Shown: positions 44,993 to 56,252, counted from the first letter of the stretch. The stretch: 64,000 bases of DNA from Haematobia irritans (GCF_050003625.1 NC_134398.1:86987983-87051982); one strand, 5' to 3'. The notes: generated by a model from the sequence alone, not told the origin. A program made the numbers and translations.

Positions 44993-46052
44993 ACTTTTTT
45001 TTTTTTTAATTTACACATTTATATTTATACTATATTAAATTTTTATAATGAAACTTCGAAATGTGCGTTATTAAAGATTTATATATAAACGAAATTGACT
45101 GATTTTTGGATAAAATATTATTTTTTTATTGCAAAAATAACAATTTTGTAACAAAAAACTGTTTTTGGTACAAAACTTTAAAATTTGGAAGGAATTCAAA
45201 AACTCTAACAAAAGAAGAACGTGGAGTCGAGTATAAACATACATAAATAATTTTATAATATAAACATAAATTTAGTTAGGCGTGAACAGTTTTTACTAGC
45301 ATTTAACACCATCGCTCTAAAATGCCTTCTATATTTCTTTAATAATTCATTTTAAAGAAAATAAACTTTTTAAATTGTTTTAGCTGCAAAACTCGAACTT
45401 AATGCCTGCTTTTATATTTGAAGGTGTACGTCAACTCCTCGTGTACTACATTAATAAAGAGGAACTAAACTTTGTTTTTATACATTTTACTGTGTAATTT
45501 TTCACTATTTCCTCCTTATTTCATTTTACTGTCCCAACTCTAAAAAGAGTATTGTGCCCTTTAGTTATTTTTGTGAAGACACCTGATTTCTATTCTCTTA
45601 AATAATATTTAGACTTAAGCATATCAAAGTTTTGGCCTTATCATAAAACAGTTTTCCGAAACAACATACAAGCGGTTTCACAGAAATTATTCTCTTTTGG
45701 TTCTTTCGCTGTGTTATGTTGATATCTTTCGTCAACTCTCCCGGTTTCCATCTCTATTTCTTTCTCTATATGTTACTCTCTCTGTCGCTTTGAATGAAAT
45801 ATCACAACATATGTATGTTTAGTCGAAATATGTAAATTTATATATGTTTGCATTCACACATATGATTTTTATGAAACATTCATGCCCCAAACATAATATA
45901 TTCTAACATATTAACATAGATGTCCCAAACATTTAGTGTTAGTTTAGGAACATTGCATGTTTGCACTTAAATATATTGTGTTTTAAAATTGTGCCCGAAA
46001 CACATTTTGTTTCTATCGGAACATATGAAAAACATATTTTTCTAACAGTGTA

Positions 46053-46630
46053 TGAACTCGCTGAGGCCGGGAGTTTTAGTTCGTTATATCCACATAGTCA
46101 GAAAATAATGAATTGATTTGTGGGAAATGTTAACCATCTCTTGAGAAATTTGAACTAAATTGTATTCCATTCTTTGGAATTTCCAATGTGCTTTGTTGAA
46201 ATAAGGAGAATTCAATGACATTGTTGTATTTTCAACTATCAATTATGGAATTCTTCCTTCTCATAAAAGCAAAAATGAACTAAAAGTAAAGAAACCATCT
46301 TATTAGTTTTGAGTGCCCACGTTTAGTTCATAAATTTTTTAGGCATATTTGGAATAAAGAAAATTTCATTGAGCTGGGAAAAATTTCTTAAACAATATTA
46401 AACATACACTCAAGCAAAACATTTTTTTGCAATAAACATAAATTAACAACCTCATTTATTTAGAGAGCTACGTTGACTTGGTTTTAAAAAATTGAATGCT
46501 GAATTGTGAAGAAACGGCTTCATCAAAATAAGCTCTACTTGGCTTATAAAACCTGTTAAAGTATACGGCAAAATATAAGAAGGAATCTGAAATACTATCA
46601 GGTACGGTTTTTGCACGACAGTCCATTTAC
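46053..46630. other. Intron sequence with MITE remnant
   Basis: About 46130-46500 resembles the interior of the element at 54717-55207 (TTGAACTAAATTGTATTCCA, GGAATTTCCA). Ends not found. Confidence 0.4.
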
Positions 46631-46632
46631 TA

Positions 46633-47113
46633 CACTCAAAAAAAAGTGAACTCTCTATTTCACTAAAGCCAATTTAACATTATTTTAGTTCATGGTATTA
46701 TTATGTACTTTACTCTAATATTTTTTGAGTACGTTAGTTACATGAACTAAAAAATAGGAAAAAATTGTACTCAAATTAAGCATAAAGTGTCTCCCACAAA
46801 GTAGTTCAGAATTTCTTAAAACTTGTAGATTTTACCAATAATGCGCCCATCATGAACTTCGTATATAACTAAAGACATTCTTGCAATTTTGAACTCCAGT
46901 TTTTCCTTCAAACTACAAAATTTTCTTTAACAAGTGAAAAAAAAAATAATTATGTCTAATAAATTTTCTTGAATTTGTCGAGAAATATTTACTTATTTTT
47001 GTGATATCGGCCTGCGTTTGTAATACTGTTTAGTTAAAATTCTCTAAAAAATTTTAAAATTTTCTAAAAATAACCAAAACGTTTCTTCCTGTGGATTCAC
47101 TGTTTTTTCCGTG
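46633..47113. mobile_element. TA-flanked MITE (CACTCAAAAAAAAGTGAAC)
   Basis: TA|CACTCAAAAAAAAGTGAAC at the left and GGATTCACTGTTTTTTCCGTG|TA at the right. 481 bp, non-coding, same family as 52676-53161. Confidence 0.8.
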
Positions 47114-47265
47114 TAGAGACGTATTAAAATTGCTAATTTTTCATTGTTTGTAATATTGAAAATATTTTTAGCAGTCGGTACATTAATTTAACATTGGGAA
47201 ATAAATCGAAACTACGGAGGAATTAGATTACTGGGTTCGTTTTTTAATGTCCTCTGTAGTGTGCA

Positions 47266-47760
47266 TTAGGTTAGGTTAGATTGAAATGAGGCTGCCTTGT
47301 GGGATGTCGGCTGACATAGACCTAAGCCAGTAATCGGGTTGTTTTGCGCTCTAACTTGTTTTTTCCATCGTACTCGTTTCTATTCCAGGAACTCTGTGTC
47401 CTTAACCAATTCTCTAATTTGTGTCCAGTACCTGTTTACAAGTGGACCAGGACCCGAATCACCTCTTCACCGATATGATTATCCCTTGCCTAGTAAAGAT
47501 AGAGCACTGACAAAGGTAGTGTTCCAATGTCTCAACATGCTCAAAACAAGCCCTACATGCACTATCCCCTGCTGCTCCTATTCGTCACTGATGTGTCATT
47601 ATTCTTAAGGACCTCACCTGGCGTCCTACTCTCATTGAATAGTTCTCCAGTGTTTTTCTTATTTGGGTCATCCCATAGCGTTTTCGTCGCCATTCCGACC
47701 GTTGTCCAAATCGCACCCATTCATCCAACTCAGACCTCATAACTAACTTGGCTTTGCATT
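47266..47760 (-). pseudogene. LINE ORF2 3'-end fragment with CCTAA tail
   Basis: On the minus strand a degenerate frame reads CRACFEHVETLEHYLCQC (around 47500-47560), a C-x2-C-x8-H-x4-C motif like that after the reverse transcriptase in R1/I/Jockey-type LINEs. The sequence runs on through AGCCGACATCCCACAAGG and ends in CTAACCTAACCTAA (47266-47280 on +). Frameshifts and stops show it is dead. The CCTAA tail is the same as that of the SINEs in this window. Confidence 0.65.
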
Positions 47761-47779
47761 CTCCAAATTCTCATCCTTA

Positions 47780-49763
47780 CACAGAAAAAAATTTCACGAA
47801 AAATTTTCCGATTAAAATTTTAATTGAGTTTTAAAAAATATTCAATTAAAAATTTAATTGAATCAACAAATTTTTTAATTGAAACAAAAATCAATCACAA
47901 AAATTAATAGTATCAATTAATTTTTTAATTGGATCAATTAATTTTTTAATTGACCTTCAATTAATTTTTTAATTGATACTATCATTTCTGTGATTGAAGA
48001 CATTTCAATTAAAAAACAAGTATATACGGCCGTAAGTTCGGCCAGGCCGAATCTTATGTACCCTCCACCATGGATTGCGTAGGAACTTCTACTAAAGGCT
48101 GTCATCCACAATCGAATTACTTGGGTTGCGATAACACTTGCCGATGGCAAGGTATCGTAAAACTTTTTAACACTGTCTTCTAAATTGTAAGTTAGCCCAT
48201 ACGGGGTATATATTAAACAAAAAAAGGCCGATTAAATACGTATATAATATAGTTTGACAAAATTTTCTATAGAAATGAAAACTTGACAAAATTTTCTATA
48301 GAAATAAAATTTTGACAAAATTTTTCTATAGAAATAAAAACTTGACAAAATTTTCTATAGAAATAAAATGTTGACAAAATTTTCTATGGAAGTAAAATGT
48401 TGACAAAATTTTGTATAGAAATAAAATGTTGACAAAATTGTCTACAGAAATAATTTTTTTACAAAATTTTCTATAAAAATAAAATGTTGACAAAACTTTC
48501 TATGGAAATAGAATTTTGACTAACATTTCTATAGAAATAAACGTTTGACAAAACTTTCTATAGAAATGAAATTTTGACACAACTTTCTATAGTAATAAAA
48601 TTTGACAAAATTTTCTATGGAAATAAAGTTTTGGTAGATTATTTTTGGCGATATGGACCAATTTTTGTGTAATAAGTCATCGGCTATATATAACTAAAGA
48701 CCGATGTTGACCAATTTTTACATGGCTGTTAGAGGCCATATATTGACAAAATGTACCAAATTTCAACCGCATCGGATGACTTTTGCTATATATAATTATG
48801 GACCGATATGGACCAATTTTTGCATGGTTGTTAGATACCATATACTAACACCATGTACCAAATTTCAACTGGATCGGATGAATTTCGCTCCTCCAAGAGG
48901 CTCCGGAGTTCAAATCTGGGGATCGGTTTATATGGAAGCTATATATAATTATGAACCGATATGGACCAATTTTTGCATGGTTGTTAGAGGCCGTATACTA
49001 ACATCAGGTACCAAATTTCAACAGGATCGGATGAATTTTGCCCCTCCAAGAGGCTCCGGAGGTCAAATCTGGGGATCGGTTTATATGGGGGCTATATATA
49101 ATTATGGACCGATATGGACCAATTTTTGCATGGTTGTTAGAGACCGTATACTAACATCAGGTACCACATTTCAACCGGATCGGATGAATTTTTCCCCTCC
49201 AAGAGGCTCCGGAGGTCAAATCTGGGGATCGGTTTATATGGGGGCTATATATAATTATGGACCGACATGGACCAATTTTTGCATGGGTATTAGAGACCGT
49301 ATACTAAGACCACGTACTAAATTTCAACCGGATCGGATGAATTTTGCTGCTCCGGGAGGCTCCCCAAGCCAAATTTGGGGATCGGTTTATATGGGGGCTA
49401 TACGTAAACGTGGTCCGATATGGCCGATTTTCAATACCATCCGACCTACATCAATAACAACTACTTGTGCCAAGTTTCAAGTCGATAGCTTGTTTCGTTC
49501 GGAAGTTAGCGTGATTTCCACAGACGGACGGACAGCCGGACAGCCGGACAGACGGACAGACGGACGGACGGACGGACATGCTTAGATCGACTCAGAATTT
49601 CACCACGACCCAGAATATATATACTTTATGGGGTCTTAGAGCAATATTTCGATGTGTTACAAACGGAATGACAAAGTTAATATACCCCCATCCTATGGTG
49701 GAGGGTATAATTAATTGGATCAATTAATTTCGTGATTGAATCAGAAAAAAATTTTTTTGTGTG
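47780..49763. mobile_element. TA-flanked MITE (AATTAATTTTTTAATTGA family), split by HINE-like element
   Basis: TA|CACAGAAAAAAATTTCACGA at the left and GAAAAAAATTTTTTTGTGTG|TA at the right. The interior palindromes (CAATTAATTTTTTAATTG) continue on both sides of the insertion at 48016-49710. Confidence 0.8.
48016..49710 (+). mobile_element. Helitron/DINE-like element with 29-bp and 153-bp arrays, copy 2
   Basis: Same ends and order as 23729-25582: ACAAGTATATACGGCCGTAAG, 29-bp array (48255-48630), 153-bp array (about 48700-49480), GGACGGACAGCCGGACAG microsatellite, and TATACCCCCATCC..GGTGGAGGGTATAA. A long open frame across the array follows only from the period being divisible by three. Confidence 0.8.
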
Positions 49764-50179
49764 TATGTTCACTTCCTCAGTGTTGCCAGTATTTTCCGGG
49801 CTATTGTCCCCAAAATGGAACGCTTTCATCCCCAAATATCAATTTAATTCAAAATTCCCCACAAAAATCCCCAATAAGTGTTTGGCAAGTTCTTTTTTTT
49901 TAAGTAAAGGCAAAACCGTAAAAAATAAATATTGGAAAATATGTAATTTTTGTTATACCAGTTTGCGAGTTACAAAAAGATGAAGATTTGAAAACACAAA
50001 ACCAGGATGCGGGTGCCCAAAATATCTCCCGATACAAGCACTCATCAGAGTTAATATTGGTATAAAGATTCATTGAATCTCTTCTAAATGCTCGAGAAAT
50101 ATAAGTGGGAGTTCGGAGTCAACATGTGTATTTATGAATCAAAACTTAGTTCTAAATAGTCAAGAAATAAAATTGGGTG
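49764..50179. other. Intron sequence with dispersed repeat fragment
   Basis: About 49785-49885 (GTTGCCAGTATTTTCC, AAAATTCCCCAC) is the reverse of 23440-23610. Nothing else recognised. Confidence 0.4.
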
Positions 50180-51100
50180 CGGATCCCCTTGGAGGAGCAA
50201 ATTTCATCCGATCCGGTTGAAATTTGGTATGTGGTGTTAATATATAGTCTCTAACATCCTTGCAATAATTGGTCCATATAGGTCCATAATTATATATAGC
50301 CCCCAGATAAACCGACTCCCTGATTTTACTTCTTGAGCCTCCTGGAGGAGAACATATAATCTAATCATGTTTATATTTGATACGTTGTGTTAGTATAGAC
50401 CAATTAAGAGCTAAATGTATGTAGGCATTTAATCTGCCTTGTTTGTCTAACATATACCCCATACACGGACGAAAAAGATAGTTTTCCATATGTTTCGGTG
50501 TAGAAATAATATGTTTGGAACTCAAATTTTAAGCACATTAGTTTTACGTCCAAGCATATAATGTTCATAAACTAGCATAACATGTTTGCGACATATATGT
50601 TAATATGATAGAACTTATTATGTTTAGGACACAACATGTTTTTAGTATAATATGTGTGGATGCAAACATATATTAATTTAGAAATTGGCTTTAAATATAT
50701 ATATGTGTTTAGAAAGAAAAATGCATGTAAAATAATGGAAATAGCCAATTGGCGCTTTGAAAATATATACATACTAAAAAAATTTCATTAAATTTTTTTC
50801 TACCAGTGTATGCCTAAGGTGAAACATAATATGTTAGAACAATACAAACAATATTTTGTTTTTGGGCCAATCCTGAAAACATATATGCTTGAAGCAGATT
50901 GTGTTTGGAAGTATATATTACAGAAACGATTTACTTTTTGAGGGTGTATGAACTAACTTACAATTTAGAAGACGATGTGAAGGACTTTTAAGATACCTTA
51001 CCATTGACAAGTGTTACCACAACCCAAGTAATTCGATTGTGGATTACAACCTTTAGTAGAAGTTTCTACGCAATTCGTGTTGTAGGTACATAAATTTTAC
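50180..51100 (-). mobile_element. Degraded HINE-like element (153-bp family), copy 4, interrupted
   Basis: In reverse: remnants of the 153-bp unit (TCATCCGATCCGGTTGAAAT, GGTCCATAATTATATATAGC) and then the left-end block ACTTACAATTTAGAAGAC..CCAAGTAATTCGATTGTGG at 50953-51045. Both arrays are nearly gone. Split by 50464-50946. Confidence 0.65.
50464..50946 (-). mobile_element. CATATGTT TIR element, short antisense copy
   Basis: Inserted at TA (50462-50463 and 50947-50948) in the HINE-like copy. Ends CACGGACGAAAAAGATAG and ACTTTTTGAGGGTG. 483 bp with the central tRNA-like pair deleted. The interrupted host sequence makes the TA duplication unambiguous. Confidence 0.75.
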
Positions 51101-51295
51101 ACCGACAGAAAGAATTATTTTTTTGTGTATGCGTTTTTATGGTGAAACGTTTTAAGAATCTAGCTTTACACCAATGAAAACGAAATATATTTTTGTTAGA
51201 ACCTTTTTGCAATTTAGATGACATATTTATCATTTGCATGCTGGACATATTGACACGGAAATGTAATTCATTTATTTTCTCTTCTTCTAATTTAG

Positions 51296-51406
51296 GTATG
51301 CCATATGTACGTCCAATGCCAAAGTTATCTGCTGTTGCTGGAAAATCGTTTTTCCTCAAATGTCCTGTGGCAGGATATCCCATTGATAGCATTATCATAG
51401 AAAAAG
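51296..51406 (+). CDS. Dscam-family gene, exon E: Ig6 N-terminal half
   Basis: The acceptor is TTCTTCTAATTTAG and the donor AAAG|GTGTGT. The two leading bases complete the glycine begun in exon D, giving GMPYVRPMPKLSAVAGKSF, then FLKCPVAGYPIDSI. The KCPVAGYPIDSI block is a hallmark of Dscam Ig6. Where Dscam1/2 proteins are known to have the core tryptophan (IVWERD), this exon reads IIIEKD across the junction, so the usual Ig-core Trp is absent. The donor is phase 1, and only a 176-bp intron follows. Confidence 0.92.
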
Positions 51407-51582
51407 GTGTGTATTCATTCATCTGAAAAAATGAAGATGTACTCGAGCCATGCAGTGCGATTGGAGCACATCCACCATGTGTACACATACTTGAGCTCGG
51501 ACTGCATATTTCATAAATCAATTTCATTTATTTCTCCACCCACAATCCATACCAACAATCTGGTTCGCATGCCCATCATTAG

Positions 51583-51741
51583 ATGGCGTCAAACTTCCCA
51601 CGAACATATGACAGCGTGTTCAAAATGGCACATTGCTCATCGAGAATGTCCAGCGCACAGCCGATCAAGGTACCTACACCTGCATAGCCCGCAACAAACA
51701 CAATTACACATCTCAACGTTCGGTCGATGTCAAAGTTCTCG
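51583..51741 (+). CDS. Dscam-family gene, exon F: Ig6 C-terminal half with in-frame TGA
   Basis: The acceptor is GCCCATCATTAG and the donor CTCG|GTAAGT. Phase 1 input gives D-GVKLPTNI, then TGA at 51609-51611, then QRVQNGTLLIENVQRTADQ and TYTCIARNKHNYTSQR with the F-strand cysteine, ending VDVKVL. Homology continues without a frame change on both sides of the TGA, at a position where an Arg codon CGA would fit, so it looks like a single C-to-T change. The splice sites are intact. The next exon is not in the window, implying an intron of more than 12 kb. Either a disabled allele or paralogue, or a stop handled by editing, read-through or splicing, or a sequence error. Confidence 0.88.
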
Positions 51742-52315
51742 GTAAGTCCCGTTGCCAGTGAGTATACGCTATGGTCCATACTTCTGTTACAGCATTTCAT
51801 CGTACATCGTGCAGCACTCGATGCAATTTGTTTTCATTAGGAATGCAGAAATTCCACAAATATTGCAAAATGTAATATGATCACACTTCACACACTCACA
51901 TCCATACACCCATACATCCATCCATCAACCCAACAATTCACGTAAGAGCTTTTAGTAACATTGTGGGGGAAGTGTAATGGAATACCTAGCCTCCATTAAT
52001 TTATGGCCAGTTAGTTTCTGCCATTTAAATTTGATTTTGAAGTGTACATTAAATGTTTATTGATGCATACTTCAAATTCAAAAAAAAAAATTATATTAAT
52101 TTTTCCCAAAACGGTAGAATTTTTAAAATTTCATTTGATGGTGACATGCACTAACCACACTGGAGAGTCGGGCACATTTAATATACCAAAGTGGCCTCAA
52201 GTGAATAAACACATTCAATTCAACTTGATTGGAGAAGGGGTTCGATTAGGCAATAGTTTCCATGTGATATTTTAGGCTTTATTTGACGATCTGTCCAGTA
52301 TGGTAGGCCACCACT
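51742..52315. other. Start of downstream intron
   Basis: Opens with the donor GTAAGT. CACACTCACATCCATACACC-like simple sequence occurs at about 51886-51930. No exon. Confidence 0.5.
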
Positions 52316-52531
52316 AGAAAAGTAATATGATCACCACCTAGAGCAAAATACTATTTTTGGATGGTGAAGATATAACATGTTTGTGGCTGTCATGTTATTT
52401 TCTCGGACATCTGATTTCAAAAACCATTTTATGTTTGGCAAGAAAATAGCTTTTTTGCGACAAAAATGTCTTTTCTCCTCATCCAAAATAACATTTTGCT
52501 CTATCTGGTGATCCCATTTCTTCTCTGCGTG
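52316..52531. mobile_element. Hairpin MITE, CACGCAGAGAAG family
   Basis: Left ATGATCACCACCTAGAGC and right GCTCTATCTGGTGATCCC form imperfect inverted arms of about 45 bp, including AAAATAACATTTTGCTC. The right end TTCTTCTCTGCGTG matches the family end at 15751. The left terminus is diverged. Confidence 0.6.
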
Positions 52532-52675
52532 CACACACAGTCATATTACGCAAATACTTGACAAACATCAAAAAAGAATTCGTGGCCACATCATGGTAGG
52601 ATTAAAACCGGTGCCCAGAAATTTTGAAAAGGCTCTAGTGTGACCATATCCTTAATTGTATTTTCTATAAATATA

Positions 52676-53161
52676 CACTCAAAAAAAGTGAACCCTATAT
52701 TTCACTAAAGCTGATTTAATTTAAGTTTCAATGACGTTAATAATTTTTTGCATACGTTAGATAAAATAACTAAAATAAAGGAAAACATTATACACAAATG
52801 AAGCATAAAGATTAACTAAATTCGGGTCTCCCACAAAATAGTTCAGAATTTCTTAAAATTTATAAATTTTACCAATAATGAGCCCATCATGAACTTCGTA
52901 TAGTACTAAAGACATTTTTGCAATTTTTAACTCCAATTTTGTCCTTCAAACTTCGAAATTTTCTTTAACAGGTGAAAAAAATTAATTATGTCTAATAATT
53001 TTTCTTGAATTTATCGAAAATTATTTACTTAGTTCTGTGAAATCGGCGTGATATCTGCGTTTCTAATACAGTTTAGTTAAAATTTTCTAAAATTAATATT
53101 TTTTCTAAAACTAACTAAAATTTTCTTTCCTGGTGGGTTCACTGTTTTTTTTTTTTCAGTG
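52676..53161. mobile_element. TA-flanked MITE (CACTCAAAAAAAGTGAAC)
   Basis: TA|CACTCAAAAAAAGTGAACCC at the left and GGGTTCACTG, T-run, CAGTG|TA at the right. 486 bp, non-coding. Sister of 46633-47113. Confidence 0.85.
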
Positions 53162-53367
53162 TACCAAACGGGTTTTATACCACAATTCGAATGAAATTTT
53201 ATATAAAACATTCGATTTAAGCCCGAATTTATTTACTCTCATATGAGTACTAGACTAACCCGGTCCGCTTCGCTGAGCCTTCCCGATTTTTTTACTGAGA
53301 GACAATTTATTAGAAAATATCGCATTTATTTCGAAATAAATTTCTAAGGAACGTTTTGTGTTAACTA

Positions 53368-53902
53368 CACTCAAACAAATATTGTCGTGAGGCCAAAGAG
53401 TTCATATCCTTAATATACGAATGCGCTTTTTGCGTAGCATAGAGAATGCATTTATCTGATATAAAGTTGTTTTCCTTGTCCAAAAGACGATAATCGTTTC
53501 TATAAAGTCGCTTTTTCCTTATAATTAAGTGATACAACCTAAAAATGGAAAACTTAAAATGAAAGAAAATTTTATTTGACTAAGGTCAACTTCTCTTATA
53601 TAATTGTGAATAATTCTTGAAAATTAATTAAATTGTCGTTAAGATTGTTGTCTCTTTGCATCTTGACAATAAAGCAAAAACCCGTTTAAAAATAGGAGAT
53701 GCTTTTCAAACATTTTTTTTAAAGATAATTTTTACTTGAAACCTTGCATAATTTCTAATTGAAGTCGAGTCTGAATTTGAAAATTTAAGTTGTCGTTAAC
53801 ACCTTTTTAAAGGACTTTAATTGCACATGAAGAAAAAAAACAGAAAAAACGTCTAAATTAAAATTTGCTACCTAGAATCAAGTACCGGGTATGCTTTCAG
53901 TG
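53368..53902. mobile_element. TA-flanked MITE (ATATTGTCGTGAGG family)
   Basis: TA|CACTCAAACAAATATTGTCG at the left and GGGTATGCTTTCAGTG|TA at the right. Interior as in 12151-12752 (GTCGTGAGG; GAATGC; TCTTATATAATTG). Confidence 0.75.
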
Positions 53903-53904
53903 TA

Positions 53905-54227
53905 AGACAACCATATCCTTTACAGAATATATCAAAGGTATCGGGCAGCACTTGTCTTTAAGATACTCATAGAAGAGTTCCATGTATAGTATGTATTTGA
54001 TAACATTTTGATAAAAAAATGTTACTTGTAAATTCTCTCCCTCTAAATTTCGAAAAATCGGAAAACTTTCTATTTTCGAAAACTTACGCTACCAGATATC
54101 GAATAATCACGTACCCCATATTAATTTCATAACCTTCCCACATTCCAAACAAATTCTTAGTAATCCTCAGCTCAAACCAAATAAAGTTTATAATCGTTAA
54201 ACGTATGCTTAAGGTGTAAGTTGTACA
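53905..54227. other. Unassigned intron sequence
   Basis: Nothing recognised. Confidence 0.4.
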
Positions 54228-54714
54228 CACTGAAAAAATATTTAGGTTAATTTAAAAGATAAAGCAACCTAAATTTTAGATACGTTATTTACAAACTATT
54301 AAGGATAATGAAACTTTAATTAAAATAAAGTTTATAGTCTTAGCTCCAAACCTTTTTTATTAAATTTAGGACATACATTTAGGAAATTTCCGTCCCTCCG
54401 TTAAAGTCGTATGCCTTTGAACTAAGGCAAATTTTCTTTAACGTAAAGAAACACATTTTTGATTTGTTTGTACATGAAAAGCTTTGTTAATATTCCGCGA
54501 AAATATAATGAAAATTCGATAAATTAGATTTGTATCCTAATTTTAGTTTTAGTGATTTTATATTTAAAGCCAGATTCGTTGCTAAAAATGTCTTTATTTT
54601 AAAGAAGACGCATCTTTGGCTCAGAATTAATGAATTACTTTTTAAGATTTTATTTACGTTAAAATTAAGAAAAGAAATTATGTAAAATTGGAATTTTGTT
54701 AAAATTGGCAATTG
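54228..54714 (-). mobile_element. GTTTACTTGGATCC-family MITE, antisense
   Basis: Starts CACTGAAAAAATATTTAGG and has, in reverse, the CATCTTTGGCTCAGAATTAA block of the family. The right end is cut by the next element at 54717. Confidence 0.6.
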
Positions 54715-54716
54715 TA

Positions 54717-55207
54717 CACCGAAAAAAAAGTTAACTGTTTTATAGGAAGAATGAACTACCACGAAAATTGAACTAAATTGTACTCCACATTTTGAGATTT
54801 CCACAAAGCGTTGTTAAAACCAGGAAATTTTAATGCCCTGTTGTACTTTTTAACTGCAGTTCACGAAATTACATCATCTCCTAGAAGAAAAAATGAACTA
54901 AAAGTAAAGAAGAAAATCATTGGCGCCAAATCATGACCATCTTAAACTTACAGTAGTTCATTCTTACTATTTTTGGGAATCGTACGAACATTTTCATTTG
55001 CTTTAGTTCATATTGAACTTATGTGTACGGTCATTGAACTTTATACCCACGTTAAGATCATAAAATTTTTGAGACATACTTAAAATAAGTAAGATTTCAT
55101 TAAGCTGTAGAAAATGTCGAAAAAATAATAAAATTTATCTACTAGCAAATAATTTTGTTCCAATAAAAATAAGTTAAATTTAGTTTAGCTACGGAAATTT
55201 TTGTGTG
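54717..55207 (+). mobile_element. TA-flanked MITE (CACCGAAAAAAAAGTTAAC)
   Basis: TA|CACCGAAAAAAAAGTTAACTG at the left and ACGGAAATTTTTGTGTG|TA at the right. Closely related to 60756-61216. Confidence 0.72.
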
Positions 55208-55215
55208 TATGTCTA

Positions 55216-55745
55216 CTAAAAAAAAGTTTACTTGAACTCAAATATGTTGACCTACGCTTACGGATTTTGGTATTGATTCCGAAGCCAAAGATTTGGCTTC
55301 TGTAAAATAAGGACATTTTTAGGAAGCTATCTATCATTAATGGAAATTTCAACCTATTTTTGCGATATATTAACAAACGTATTCATATACTCTATATTAT
55401 TGCAATACTTTAAACCAAACTTGTTTTCAAATAAAAAATTTAACCAAAAATGCAATATCCTTAAAATAAGCATTAACCTATATTTAAAGGTTTTTATATT
55501 TTAATCCAAAGATTTCATATGTCACTTAATTCAAAGATTTTTTCTTTAAATCAACATGTTTTTCATTACATTACTTCAAAAATATACGGCTTTCAAAACT
55601 TGTTCTCCTAAATTTAAAGAAAACAATTCGTAGTCCATTAACTTTTGTTATTAACGTTCCTTTAATTCAAATTTCTTTATTTTCAAGAAATTTTACCTTA
55701 AATTTAGGTTGTACTATCTTTCATATTAGGTTATGTTTTTCAGTG
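55216..55745 (+). mobile_element. GTTTACTTGGATCC-family MITE
   Basis: TA|CTAAAAAAAAGTTTACTTG at the left; TTAGGTTATGTTTTTCAGTG at the right. Contains ACGGATTTTGGTATTGATTC. Non-coding. Confidence 0.65.
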
Positions 55746-56252
55746 TGTCCTTTTTCGCTTAAGAAGATTTATTGTGATATTGGTAATTGCATGAATCAAC
55801 ACTAAGTGGTGTTTAAAAATTATTATATAACGCGTAGCATAATGAATTGTAAATTAAAAATTTTTTAATGAATAAATAGTAAAAAAAACAATATCGTGTT
55901 TCACAAAAAATTTAAGTAATTGCGCTTCATTCTTTGTACAGAATATGCACACCAATGGCTTTAAAACTTGAATTTCTCTCTTATGTTCAACTACCACAAG
56001 TGAAATATTCTCTTCTCTGACATATTTGATTTTAAAAAAAACAACAACAACAACAAAAAAACAAGGTTGTCTTATTCCCCATTTTATGGGGCTCTCGAAT
56101 ATCAAAGCTTCACCAATGCACACACATGCATGTCCCATCCATGTAAATTCAAACACATGCTCCAAATCCATACACGATGTATTAGACTGGCTTAATGCAG
56201 GAAACATTTGTGAATTATTTTGAAATTCGAATTAGAAGTTTCGTTGCATGTA
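55746..56252. other. Unassigned intron sequence
   Basis: No exon. An A-rich AACAACAACAACAA run lies at about 56038-56060. The opposed open frames here are judged to be chance. Confidence 0.4.

Larger units (their letters stand above)
44426..46050 (+). mobile_element. CATATGTT-rich TIR element, reference copy
   Basis: TA|CACCCTCAAAAAAAAATCGC at the left and CATATTTTTCTAACAGTG|TA at the right, 1625 bp. Motifs such as AACATATGTTCC and CATATGTTTGG crowd both ends, mostly as inverted copies, and would let the ends pair. The centre carries the divergent tRNA-like modules (44739-44815 minus, 44919-44992 plus). No open frame of note. TA duplication suggests Tc1/mariner-type mobilisation. Confidence 0.85.

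Noticed and set aside
47339..47742. Plus-strand open frames over the LINE fragment
   Set aside because: They are antisense to the minus-strand CCHC motif and have no recognisable content.
48704..49585. 293-codon open frame in array copy 2
   Set aside because: Same cause as above: period divisible by three. It runs on into the GAC-type microsatellite, giving a simple-sequence tail.
51407..51745. 112-codon frame over exon F
   Set aside because: It is an alternative frame of exon F and the preceding intron; its translation has no Ig features, whereas the phase-1 frame has, apart from the TGA.
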